In this document: piece after piece, positions 24,263 through 34,967 of the stretch | How positions within the stretch are numbered: the stretch's first letter is position 1 | Layout of the letters: every line of letters begins with the position of its first letter | Notes under the pieces: generated by a model | Database searches by the model: none | Told to the model about the DNA's origin: nothing | Seen by the model: only the letters and a program-made list of their open reading frames with translations | Program-made: the position numbers and the translations under genes | NCBI RefSeq assembly: GCF_014898815.1 | Contig: NW_026515482.1 | Location: 2,480,001 to 2,544,000 of the forward strand | Source of the DNA: Panonychus citri | Taxonomy: Eukaryota > Arthropoda > Arachnida > Trombidiformes > Tetranychidae | Reading direction: 5' to 3' | Length of the DNA stretch: 64,000 nucleotides

Positions 24263-25233
24263 TTTATCTGGATAAATAATTCCGTAAACGTTGAACCTGT
24301 TTCCAAATTGAAATAGAATATTTAAAAAAAAAGAATTAATAAATAAATAGAACAAAAGAAAATGGAAAAGCTAAATTAAATTAGCTAAATGTCTCAGCAT
24401 TAAGCAAAAATCTATAAGGGACAATCCAAGATCATCAAATGTAGATTTGTGACACGCAATGTAAATTGTATCATTCTAAAAAAAAATTAAAGCTACTAAT
24501 TAGTAATTAGAACACAATTAACAGATAGTTAATAAAATGAAGGTAACAAGAGCTGCGTGTTCATAGTGAGTCATTTTTAGCATGGAAAAAGAAACCATTT
24601 ACTCACAACAAGTAACAGAACTAAATGTCAATTGAAGTTTGTACAACAATCAATAGATTAAACAATTAAAATTAACCTTAATTAAAGAAAATTAAACTTA
24701 ATTACTTACAATTAAAATGAGTTAATCTCAACAACAAAATGTGTTGACCAAATGAAAAGATCAGGTGGCGATTAAGTTAAACAAATTCTCGATTGGTGGC
24801 GCCACCATTTTCTGTTCTTTTAGTTAATTCAATTGATTAGATTGTTGTAATTGTTGACAATTAATGGACGAAAAGCGATTTATTCAGTGATCGATTGATG
24901 AATTGATTAACTTGTCGATCATAATTGATTTAATGTGTTTTGATTGTGAAATTGTCATATTTGTCTTTTGTTTTGATATTGAAAAAAAAAACTTAAAATC
25001 AATCAAGTGGTTTAAATGTTTTCTTGTTGATTAAAAATGATCACTAATTAACAAAGTATAATCAATCAACTTGTGAGTATTTGCGATTGATATTAATTAG
25101 ATAGAAGATAATTTTTCGAAAAATAGTTGATGGTTAATGAAAATGTTTCACTCGATTGTTGTTGTCATTGGTTAAACACTCTCAGAGTGTTTAAATGGTC
25201 GGGAAATAATTGATTTGATTGCGATTAAATTGA
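24263..25233. other. ABCF1 5' flank / downstream flank of SNM1A copy A
   Basis: This includes the presumed ABCF1 promoter. It holds a minus-strand exon-like open stretch ending near 24374 behind a strong poly-pyrimidine acceptor at about 24477, and a perfect GC-containing 14-bp palindrome at 24794-24807. Otherwise AT-rich. Confidence 0.45.
24794..24807. promoter_or_regulatory. Perfect palindrome TGGTGGCGCCACCA
   Basis: A 14-bp perfect palindrome, strikingly GC-rich for its surroundings, about 530 bp upstream of the ABCF1 start. It contains GGTGGCGCC, which fits the core of the CTCF consensus (RKGGCRSY) on both strands. A function as a factor-binding site is inference. Confidence 0.4.
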
Positions 25234-26640
25234 TTATCGTTTTTTATCCCCTGTTTTCCAATCAGCGAAAATTTTGAACATTGATTCCCTTTTTTTCTGA
25301 TTACCAACATTAACTGTCGGTGTTATGGTTTTCGGCTTAAAAAATTTAATGAATCTTTCCAACTCGGAGTAACTTGAATGTTCACTATAAGGAATACCTA
25401 TGAGCAAAAATAGATGATCCAATTAGTTTAATTGTTTCAATTGATTGAAAGACTAATCAACAAACCATAGATTGAAATATTATCCCTGATAATTGGTTTA
25501 ACTGAGCTCAATGATTTACCATCTTCCGTCCATCCAGTTGGCTTGAACGCTAAAACTGATGAGTATTTTTTACCAAATTCAGATAAATATTCTCGGAGAG
25601 CCTAAAGAGAAAACAAAATTAAATTAGTTTTGTGAACAACAACAATCAATTTACAATCAATTACTCACACGTTGATTAATATCTTTCATTGGTAATACAT
25701 GAACTTGAGCTTTAGTTTTATCGGTGACCAGGTAAGAATTAATTTCTTTATCATCGATACACTTGAGGAGCTTTAATTTTGCCGTAGTCACCCAGAGATT
25801 AAGGGAAAGTGATGAGCAAATTATTTTAAACACTTTCTCCTTTCCAATGCTGTAAGTGCCACAAACAATTAAGGTTTGCTTGTATTTTTCAAGGTGATCC
25901 TTGGTTATATTGAGAATCGCTTGTAAAGTTTCATCTTGAGCAGGGAATTTGTAATTAGGATCACAATAAGTTGTATCGAGATAAATTTGATCAATTGGCT
26001 TTTCGGTCAAGTAAATATCTTTTTCCATAGCTGGTGAAGCTCTGAAATCACCGGTGTGAAGGATTCGTTTACCATTGGGTAGATTCATTAGGAATAAAAC
26101 AGCACCGGGACAGTGGAAAGCGTCAATAGCGATGATCTGAACTCCATCGATCATAATTGGCTGGTGAATATCAATCATAATCAATTGGTTCTCAGCGATT
26201 CCAATTTGGCTCATTACAAGTCGACCAGTTATTGGAGAGCAAACAATTGTACCAATAAACGATTTCTTCAGTCCAATATAATGGTCGTAGTGAAAGTGGG
26301 ACAGAAAATAGAATTGGATTCCCGGAATTAGACCGAAATTAAAAGCGTCAACGGCAAATTTAGTTCCAGGTATTTTCTTATAAAAAGGACATTTTCTTGG
26401 ACCGTCATTCGTATTGTTATTATTGGGATTGGTGTTGTCTCTCATCTGCGAATTTGCTGATTTAATTGAAGAATTTTTTTTCCTTTTAATGTCACCATAA
26501 TCTTCCACAAAATCATCATCATCAAATTTACGAAATGATGTATCGTCATCAATGGTAATTACTCCAAACTCATCGGCTTCTATTTTCTTCTTCTCCGGTT
26601 TTGGCTTCATAAAAGCAGTAATTTTTAATTGTTTGGTCAT
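25234..26640 (-). CDS. SNM1A-type DNA cross-link repair nuclease, copy A
   Basis: Three exons, 26640-25669, 25601-25466 and 25397-25234, give 423 residues. The metallo-beta-lactamase/beta-CASP fold is intact: HFHYDH metal motif, DAFHCPG, LHTGDFRASP, YLDTTYC, CGTYSIGKEKVF and the C-terminal GIPYSEHSSYSELERF with the TPTVNVG strand. CPFYKKIPGTKFAVDAF before the fold matches DCLRE1A/SNM1A. By family it is a 5'-3' exonuclease acting on interstrand cross-links in the nucleus. The protein is short: it lacks the long N-terminal region and UBZ finger of vertebrate SNM1A. Residues 4-11 (QLKITAFM) resemble a degenerate PCNA-binding PIP box. Introns fall at the same two places and phases (0, then 1) as in copy B at 41615-43090. 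Confidence 0.9.
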
Positions 26641-27607
26641 ATTGTAATCACAAAACTGTAATAAATTAGAGAATAGAAAATAATTAGAAAAAGAGTTAAT
26701 TGGTAGTAGAAGAAGAAGCGAAAATTAAACTCCCATAAGTAAAGAATGAGAAGAAAATAAAATCAAACCAACGAGAGAATTAATTTTGGAATAGAAAGAA
26801 CGAAAAATAGAATTATTTATATTTTCTAAATTGTGATTAAATTGTTCAAAATAAACTCACCGTTTGATGATGTATCTAACTGAAAATTGGAACACTAATT
26901 AGTTAATTGTTAAACAGTTCTCAGGATAATCTAAAATGATGATTTGTTTGGTCAATTACCAATAACCATAGTTGAATAATTAGAATAATAAATGTTTCCA
27001 ATTAACAATTATAATCGCTTGGATCACATTAATATGATGTCAATACAATTGGAAATTAAATCAATTTGAAAATAAATTTAATTGTTGGAGAATCAATTAA
27101 TTAATAAAAACAGAATAGAAAATCAATTTTCAACTTTAACAACAAAAGCGAAATGAACAAAAAGTAACAGCTGATTGGCGGTTTTTTTATAGAAACAATT
27201 TCCATTCAATGTGATCAGTTTAATCAGTGAGGATTAAGATACAAAGTAAATCATTTCCAATTAGGATTAAGCTCGGACTGTCTGGTTAATCCGGTTGATT
27301 GAAAACATTTGTTGTTTACATCGATTGGCCTCAAATCCGAAGTGTTTATCTTTACCCTTACTGATTATTAATCTTAATTGTTTTTTGTGTTTAATTAATC
27401 TTGAAATTGTTTAATCTCAGGTTAATCCACTGATTTGGATTATCTTTGGATTTTTATTCTCAGATTCAAGTAAAGGATCTACTTTTTTTGGTTGGAAACG
27501 AGTCTTTGTTTACATTTTCTTCCATGTGGTTAACCAGGTAAACTTTAACTGTCGATTACTTTTACTGATTTGTTTTAATTTGAATTGTGATAATTGTTTG
27601 ATTCAAC
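26641..27607. other. Divergent promoter region, SNM1A copy A / PDCD2L
   Basis: Head-to-head spacing of under 1 kb, so probably a shared promoter region with the 5' UTRs of both genes. Features seen: GATTGG (an inverted CCAAT) with GGCGG near 27173-27181, and plausible 5' UTR splice sites near 26877 (minus) and 27537 (plus). No extra gene. Confidence 0.5.
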
Positions 27608-28687
27608 ATGACTGAGTGTTCATCTCTTGTGCTACTTGGATTTGTTGATCAACCGATTAAAGATGAAAGTAACATTTATTGGACTACTAATAAGATTGGA
27701 GGTGAATCAATTTTCCCCAAAACAATTGAAGATTCAAAACTTGCAAACCTTATGGATGACCAATTGATTTGTCCTAATTGTGTTAAATTGTGCTCACCAA
27801 TTTGTCAAATACAATGTGCTGTTGATGATAATCCAGCTTTAAGATTGATTTATGTATTTGCTTGTCTTCAAGATAATTGTAATCATTTCTCTGTCTTCAG
27901 ATTCATTCATCACCAAGAATCATCAAATTGTGATCCAGTTGAAGTCTCACCCCAACAACAATCAAATCAACGTCAAATTTGGGCTAATGACTCATCTAAT
28001 TGGAGTGATGATGATGGTGATGATGGTGAAAAGATAAATCTTAATTTCTCCGGAAATAATTCACAACAAATTGCCGAATCCTTGGAACTTACAAATACTG
28101 AGAAAGGAAAATTTTTTCCAAAAAAAATCTCCAATAACGATAATCATACTTTCCAACCTTATTACATTTATGTTGAGAATTTGGAAGATTTAAAATATTC
28201 TAAATCATATTCATCGATGAAACAATTTAAATATAATCTGGAAGATGAAGATGACAACAACTTTATCGGTGAAGATGGTGAAAAATATGAGAATCCGGAA
28301 GTTTCAACAATCTTCTCGAACGATAAAAAGTCTTACAAATTTTATAAAAGTTTACGAGATTGGCCTGGTCAGATAATTAGATATTCGTGGAAAGGTCAAC
28401 CTTTATTGAATAAATCTATCGGCTTTCCTGGAGTAGATGATTGTCCAAATTGTGGCTGTAAACGTACATTTGAATTACAATTGATGCCTGGACTAATTTC
28501 TCAATTAAAATGTTCATCACAATCAAGCGAACCATTGAACATCGACTTTGGAACTGTTCTAATCTATTGTTGTTCAAACAATTGCGATAATCAACAATTT
28601 AATGAAGAGAAATGTATTTTCCTTGAAGACTTAGACAGTAATGTTATCGACGATTTTGTCTCCTCGCGTGGTTCAGGTCAAAGATGA
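27608..28687 (+). CDS. PDCD2L: Programmed cell death protein 2-like
   Basis: A single uninterrupted frame of 359 residues, the same length as vertebrate PDCD2L (about 358). The N-terminus VLLGFVDQPI and YWTTNKIGG match the family start. Cys pairs CPNC (55-58) and later Cys residues form the TYPP-like zinc module, and the C-terminal half has GQIIRYSWKGQPLL, CPNCG and RTFELQLMPGLISQL, the diagnostic PDCD2_C region. There is no MYND zinc finger, which favours PDCD2L over PDCD2. The middle part (about 125-220) is acidic and Asn/Asp-rich. By family it chaperones small ribosomal subunit proteins and shuttles between nucleus and cytoplasm. It is transcribed divergently from SNM1A copy A and lies 345 bp before the SDR gene on the same strand. 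Confidence 0.92.
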   Translation: MTECSSLVLLGFVDQPIKDESNIYWTTNKIGGESIFPKTIEDSKLANLMDDQLICPNCVKLCSPICQIQCAVDDNPALRLIYVFACLQDNCNHFSVFRFIHHQESSNCDPVEVSPQQQSNQRQIWANDSSNWSDDDGDDGEKINLNFSGNNSQQIAESLELTNTEKGKFFPKKISNNDNHTFQPYYIYVENLEDLKYSKSYSSMKQFKYNLEDEDDNNFIGEDGEKYENPEVSTIFSNDKKSYKFYKSLRDWPGQIIRYSWKGQPLLNKSIGFPGVDDCPNCGCKRTFELQLMPGLISQLKCSSQSSEPLNIDFGTVLIYCCSNNCDNQQFNEEKCIFLEDLDSNVIDDFVSSRGSGQR

Positions 28688-29032
28688 TTTCGAATTACCT
28701 TTAATTTGATTTAAATGTAATGGGGTGAGAAAAGATCATCAAACTTTTCCACTTCCTGGTTTAACTGGCCTGGTCTTCAAAAATTTCGCTTTCAACTGAC
28801 CTGATTGTAGATAAATTGTTGTAACGCCTTTCCCACTTTTCTTTAAGCTGATCAAGTTTTTATTTTCCTTTACCGAATCAAGAGAAACTACTAAATGTTG
28901 ATCTGAGTTTAGAACTTTTTTTTTTCTTCTTTCATAATCAACAAGTAATCGCCATTAGATTGGTTACCTGTTCCATTCAATTCTATGGTGAATTGTGTTT
29001 ATTTTTCTTAATTGTTCTGTGTCTAATTAACA
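28688..29032. other. Short intergenic gap PDCD2L-SDR
   Basis: 345 bp holding the PDCD2L 3' UTR and the SDR 5' flank. A T-rich run lies at 28917-28930; no other feature seen. Confidence 0.5.
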
Positions 29033-30057
29033 ATGAAATCGACAAATAAATCAACCGATTCAACCAAAGTTGGACTCTATTTGGCTAAATTGGTTACCGA
29101 GATTATCTATCATATTGAACAGTTGATACTTTGGATTGGAATTATTTTCTCTGGTTTTTATAATGGAATCAATGTGAGACGAAGTGATCCCAATGTACGA
29201 TTAGATGGAAAAGTGGCCATTGTTACTGGAGCTAATCGAGGAATCGGTAGAGAAGCGGCTAAGAAATTGGCCGCTCGTGGGGCTACCGTTATAGTCGCTG
29301 CTCGAGATGAGACCATGAGCCTTGATGTTGTTGAAAAAATTCGCGAGGAAACTGGAAATGATAATGTTCACTTTCTACTTCTCGATTTGGCTTCTTTTGC
29401 ATCGATTCATGATTTCGTCGAAACTTTTGGTCAAATGTTTCCTCGATTGGACATTCTCATCAATAATGCTGGACTAGTGAGTCCAGCGGATAAAAGGATC
29501 ACCGAGGATGGAAACGAATTGTGTTTCCAGGTTAATCATTTGGGACCCTTCTTGTTGACTAATCTTCTCATTCCGATTCTTAAAAAATCAGCACCATCGC
29601 GAGTTGTTGTCGTTGCTTCTGACCTTTCATTTATGACCACTCGAGTTGATTTTGACAATTTAAACTCTCAAAAAGTTTACTCTGGATTCACTAATTACGC
29701 TCTAACCAAATGGGCTAATGTTGCTTTCGCTCAAACTTTAGCCAACAAATTGGAGGGATCAGGGTCACAGTTAATTCACTTCATCCTGGGTCAATTAAAA
29801 CGGACATTGTTCGTGATCATCATCCCTTTTATATGAAATTTATGGCCTGGATAACTGCAAGAACTTTCATCTCGATAACTGTTGACCAAGGGTCAGAAAC
29901 AATGTTATATGTTGCCACAGATCCTAAATTAGATCAAGTTAACGGTAAATTTTTCACTAATTGTAAACTATTTAAACCACCAAAGCTTTGTAATGATCGA
30001 CAAATTGTTCAAAAAATGTGGCAAACTTCAACTCTTTTAACTGGACTTAGAGTTTAA
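29033..30057 (+). pseudogene. Retinol dehydrogenase-like SDR with a one-base frame break
   Basis: Short-chain dehydrogenase of the RDH11-14 type. An N-terminal hydrophobic anchor (about residues 30-45) precedes the Rossmann fold with cofactor motif TGANRGIG (66-73), NNAG, a Ser in VVVASDLS and the YALTK catalytic pair (Tyr and Lys). The frame from 29033 ends at 29836. After base 29760 the family sequence continues in the -1 frame (V-N-S-L-H-P-G-S-I-K-T, then the frame ending at 30057), so one base appears to be missing around 29757-29763. With the break ignored the gene would have the usual length of about 340 residues, and the rest is intact with no other stops. It may be a very recent pseudogene, an allele, or an assembly error. 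No GT-AG intron fits. By family, an ER-bound NADP(H) enzyme acting on retinoids or lipophilic carbonyls. Confidence 0.8.
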
Positions 30058-31518
30058 TTTATGTAATAACAATCAAATCACATAAATTGCAAATGTATTA
30101 AGTCACAATTAGAATAATTTTGTTAACATTTGCTCAATTTAATTCCTGTTTTCATATCAACAATTTATTACTTTCTCTTTTTTTTTGTTAAAATTATGTT
30201 TCTCTCTAAATTTTTCCCATTGTATATTAATAATTAAAATGTTCCTCTTTTAAATTAAACAATTAACAACAAAATGATAAAAGGAAACGATGAAAATCAA
30301 TTGTATCCAATACGAAACAATTTTCAAATTTATTTCAATTGCTAAATTGTTACAAAAATCGCAACACAATCAAATTATTTTATTTGCTTCATCATTAACA
30401 TCAACATGTAAAAAAAAACGTAAATAATCAAAAGGTAATAGTAATATAAACACAGCAAGAAGATCAAACAATTAGTTAATTGCGTTTCTATTGGAAATCA
30501 GGTTACCAAACAATTTAAATCTCTCTTTTTTCCCAATCAAACAAACAAAAAATTACACAAACAATCAGATGAAACCATTATCAAGTTAAATTTCAATTGA
30601 AAGTTAATCATCTTCAACCTTATGAAAAATTTAAATTTTAATTGTAAAAAAAATTAAACGAAATTAAAATCAAATCAATGATCCACTTTTTCTGCACATT
30701 CATAATTGGCGGTTTTCGACGTTGCCATGGTTACGTTTTCTCTTTCTCTTTCTCTTTCTTTTGACTTCCCTTTCTTATGAAAATGGCGTTTATTTGTGTT
30801 TATGTTTGGAAAGAGTTTTGATTAACTCTTGATTGTTTCATTTTCTAAGATAATTAACCTATTTTTAAATTGATTCCATGGTTTAATTAAATTGGTTACT
30901 GTTCGTCTTTTGTTTTTATGTTAACCTTTACAACAAATAAATGATTGGGTTACCATTGGTTTGTGTTAAACACTAAGATTTTTTTTTGTGAAAAAATAAG
31001 ATTTTATTTATTTTGGAGTTAACATAATGTTAAGAAGTAAGTTAATGTTTTTTTTTGTCAACAATAACAAGAAAAAGAAACAAGTTTCTTCTGAACTCAG
31101 TTTCTTTTGCCTCTTTCTCTTTTTTTTTGCTTGCTCTTTCTTTCTTTATCTTCTTTATCCTATTACCCTAAAATAACCCTTTCATCTGTCCCCCTTTTTT
31201 ATTGGCTCTCCTTTTTGTAGATTATCTGTTTACCTTTTTTTTGTCTTCTTCTTCTTGATTGTTTCACCTTTTACAATCATTGTATTCACTTTTCTACTGA
31301 TCATCTTATTCTCATCTACTTTTGTGCTCCTGTTTTTATCATTTATTCCATCATCTGTTAATTCTCATCTTTCTTTCTATTTCTATTTCTCTTTCTTCTT
31401 TTCGTTTTTCGCTCGCCTCTTTTTTTTTGTTGTTTACATTTATTCATTTTCTCTGTTATTCATATTGTTTTTCTATTGTTTTTATCTTTCTTCTTTTTTT
31501 ACAGTTAATGATAATCCT
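30058..31518. other. SDR 3' flank and SIAH 5' region
   Basis: AT-rich up to about 30660, then a sharper promoter-like patch around 30700-30740 (GGCGG, then an RFX X-box) followed by TTTCTC and T-rich tracts. The frame open from 31255 is a T-rich shadow; a good acceptor (TTTTTTTACAG) ends at 31504, so most of 30760-31504 is probably a 5' UTR intron of SIAH. Confidence 0.5.
30721..30734. promoter_or_regulatory. RFX X-box, GTTGCCATGGTTAC
   Basis: Fits the X-box consensus RYYNYYATRRNRAC at all but one position and is an almost perfect inverted repeat. It lies about 785 bp before the SIAH start codon, ahead of an inferred 5' UTR intron, so it may be close to the transcription start. The role is inferred. 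Confidence 0.5.
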
Positions 31519-32809
31519 ATGAATAGTTTCAATACAACTGATACCAAAAATTTTCCTCATATTGTACCTTCACCATCCATCATCTCATCTGGGCCTGGAG
31601 CTCCTGGTGTATCATGTTCATCAAGTCAACAAGACATTAAACCACATCAAAATGAGCTTACATCTCTCTTTGAGTGCCCTGTTTGCTTTGACTACGTTCT
31701 TCCACCTATTCTTCAGTGTCAAAATGGTCATCTTTTATGCTCAGCTTGTCGTAAACAATTAAGCAATTGTCCAACTTGCCGTATTCCAATCTCAAGTAAC
31801 ATACGTAATCTTCAGATGGAGAAACTTGCTATGAACCTAATGTTCCCATGTAAATACTCATCTCAAGGGTGCCTTCTTAATCTCTCTTGTTCAGATAAAA
31901 CTGATCACGAGGATTCATGTGATTTCAAATCATACTCTTGCCCTTGTCCAGGTAAGCAAAAATGGCTAACCATCAAATTTTTCTTCTCTTTTTTTTCTCT
32001 TCTATTTTCATTACTTATCTCAACATGAATCAATTTTCCAATATATTCGTTCAACCATGTTATGCAAAGCGAATCTAATTGTTATTCACTCACACTTTTT
32101 TTATTCTTTTCTACAAATTCAATAGTTATTATTTTTCCATTTTCTTTTACTCTTTCGTATTAAACTACACGTTCATCTTTCTCTCTATTCTAAGTTTAAT
32201 AAGGTTGACAAACAGAATGAGTTAAAGTTAATAATCATTTTTAATGATTTTCTCACTTGATTCCAATTTTTCTCTCCCATCACAATTGATATCTCTCATT
32301 AATAATTTGTTTTTCTCTCTTTTTCTTTTGGTTTCTACTCCTTTCCAGGTAGCAATTGTAAATGGAATGGTCCATTGAAGCAAGTTATGCACCATCTGAT
32401 GACCCAGCATAAAAGTATTACAACTCTACAAGGAGAAGATATTGTTTTCCTAGCTACTGATATTAATTTAAGCGGAGCAGTTGACTGGGTTATGATTCAA
32501 TCATGTTTTAATCATCATTTTATGCTGGTTTTAGAGAAACAAGAAAGGTTCCAAGCGTATCAGCAATTTTTTGCAGTAGTTCAACTTATTGGTACACCCA
32601 AACAAGCAGAGAAATTTATCTATCGTCTAGAATTAAATGGACAGAAAAGAAGATTAACTTGGGAAGCAACACCTCATTCCATAGATGAAGGTGTCCAATC
32701 TGCTATTAACCTTTCCGATTGTCTAGTGTTCGACACAGCGATTGCAAACCTTTATGCTGATGGTGCTAATCTTGGTATTAACGTCACCATTTCTCCGGCA
32801 AACTCGTAA
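31519..32809 (+). CDS. SIAH1: Seven-in-absentia E3 ubiquitin ligase
   Basis: Two coding exons, 31519-31951 and 32349-32809, give 297 residues (vertebrate SIAH1 about 282). The N-terminal 50 residues are Ser/Pro-rich. A C3HC4 RING finger spans about 53-88 (CPVC, CQNGH, CSAC, CPTC). Two SIAH-type zinc fingers follow (FPCKYSSQGC to SYSCPCPG and CKWNG to HLMTQH), then the substrate-binding domain (ITTLQGEDIVFLATDI, AVDWVMIQSCF, TWEATPHSI, GINVTIS). The intron splits the PCPG-SNC junction at phase 1. The start was chosen at the first ATG in frame after the acceptor at 31504; the frame open further upstream is T-rich intron. By family it targets proteins for proteasomal breakdown, including in Ras/photoreceptor signalling. 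This is Sina of flies. Confidence 0.95.
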
Positions 32810-33159
32810 AAAATGAAAGGAGTTAACCTAAGCCTTTTCTTCCCCACAATTTTAAGCGATTTAAAGCTTCGACCTAATATCAAACATTTACAATGATAAT
32901 ATACAAAGAGATAGATAGATGAAGAGAGAGAGAGAGAGAGAAATAGAGAGGCAAAAAATAGCCCATACAAAGAAAAACACACTATGGAAACTTGTATAAA
33001 ATCTAATTGTAAATTTTTCTCAAGTTAATTATAGAATTGATTGTTATCCTGATGTGTGTGTGTTCTTAAAGGTTGTATAATTAAATTCCCTCCTCCCCTG
33101 ATCTAAGTCGTAAAAGGTATATACAAATTTTCTGTAACAATCAATATTTTTCTTTGCAG

Positions 33160-33272
33160 AATTTACAAGACTTTTACCTCAATCATCCCAAAGAAATTCA
33201 CCATTTTTTAGTGATGCCAATGGAGAAATCAACGAATCACTGTTGAATCAAATTGTCATCTCATCATCTTAA
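33160..33272 (+). other. Exon-like open stretch, unassigned
   Basis: A strong acceptor (ATATTTTTCTTTGCAG) precedes a frame that stays open for 37 codons (starting EFTRLLPQSSQRNSPFF after a split codon, ending IVISSS) and then stops with TAA. Composition is balanced, unlike nearby shadows. It could be an alternative last exon of SIAH or just 3' UTR; no family match. Confidence 0.25.
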
Positions 33273-33465
33273 TCATCAATTTACATTAAATTTCCAAACA
33301 GTGACAATTGCAAATGTAGCAGATTATTTAACAACAACCACTTCTTACATGTGTGTGGATGGAATCAAAATATTAATCAATCATTAACGATTTTCCAGTT
33401 TAATTGTTGCTCAGTTTTCTGTCATTTACCAAGAGGAAGATCAGATGTAGAAAGGGAGGGGAAAT

Positions 33466-33470
<5 letters not shown>

Positions 33471-33537
<67 letters not shown>
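33471..33537. repeat. (AG)n microsatellite, 67 bp
   Basis: About 33 uninterrupted AG units, the longest perfect dinucleotide tract in the window. The Arg-Glu repeat open frame across it is an artefact. Confidence 0.95.
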
Positions 33538-33541
<4 letters not shown>

Positions 33542-34967
33542 GATAAAATGAAATCAATGATGACGATTTTATGGATTCACAATTAACCTTGATTGTTTCT
33601 TTTGTATTCTTATAACGGGAAACTAATCAAACCTTGAGTGACTTAAATAGCAATAACATAAAACTGTCAAAAGGAAAATCATCAACAAGTTGGAAATTGA
33701 ATTACAATTGTTTCCTTAATTGTGATTCATCATCAACCCAAAGAAACCGAAGAATCTTAATTGTTATATCGATTATACGATTTCAGTCAATCCAGATGAT
33801 TAATTAATCACCTTTTTATCTGGTTGTTAATTTCGTTAAACAATCAAAAAGATGGAGACCAGTTAAATTGTCTATTTTTAATTTTAATTGTTGTTGAAAA
33901 GAATCGCGATTAAGATTAGTTATTTTCTAAATTGTCCTGATGTGAATGATAATCAATCAAGATATTGATTAAGATGAAAATTGGATAAAACTCAAGATTT
34001 CCAATCAGATTAATTATCTGAGATTGTTTAATCAGTTGATCTGCTAATCTCACCTTTCAACAATTAACTGATTGTTACCAACGATGACACTGATGACACT
34101 GAACACGATTTTAAATTGTAAAGCTTGAACCAGACACCATTAACTACAGTTGATTAATATGAGAAAATTAGTTAATTGTAACAAATGTGAGAAACCACTT
34201 TTCCTGTTAATTAACCTGAAATACAAGTTAATTAAAAAACAAAACAAATCAAATCAAATCAAAACTAAATGAAACTGGTAAACAGTTAACTTGATGATGA
34301 TTAACAATCACATTTCAAACTTGATTTAATTGAACATGATTTAATTTCTCGTGGTAATCAGATTAATAAAAAACTTTTTAATGTCATCAATGATATCAGG
34401 TTAGCCTGATTAACAATTAATTGTGATTCCCTTAATCACAATTAAATATCGGTTACCTTTTTTTTTACTTTTTCTGAACTCATTTAAGTTGGTTAATCAT
34501 TTTGATTATTTAACAATCCGGGTTGAGATAAATTGAATTTAATAAACAATTTATTTTCTTTTGATTTTTCCAATGATTAGTGACAATTAGTGATTCAAAT
34601 TGTTTGTAATACTCAATGATCATCTCAAGATAATCAATAACAATTTAAATATTTCATTTCCCGTTTTAATTACTAAAGTTGATTTATAAAACTATTTCCT
34701 ATTGTTTGTTAATTTAAATTGATAAGAGTTTCCTGTTTAAATTTAATTGTTGTGATATTAGATTAACCTAATTTTTGTTACCATCTAGGATTGTTAAACA
34801 ATCAATTAACAGTTAATCAATTAGGATCTCATTTCCTTATGTTTTTACATTGATAAAAATTACCAACGATTTAAATTAAATTGCTAATGAAAAATTTAAT
34901 TTGTTGCAAATGATTTGAAAATAATCAAAGACAAATTTGATTTGTAAATTGTTGTTCATTTAATTGT

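Larger units (their letters stand above)
32810..34967. other. Intergenic region SIAH - HHEX-like
   Basis: SIAH 3' flank with a short AG run (32921-32940), a possible orphan terminal exon at 33160-33272, a long AG microsatellite at 33471-33537, then about 1.4 kb of plain AT-rich DNA with many TTAATTGT words. Confidence 0.5.

Noticed and set aside
29761..29836. A micro-intron explaining the SDR frame change
   Set aside because: The family sequence is continuous across the site except for one base; no GT-AG pair could remove the needed length without losing conserved residues.
31255..31518. Upstream extension of SIAH with a Phe/Leu-rich, membrane-like N-terminus
   Set aside because: T-rich intron sequence; a strong acceptor ends at 31504 and the first good ATG follows it.
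33404..33586. Arg-Glu repeat protein
   Set aside because: Translation of the AG microsatellite.
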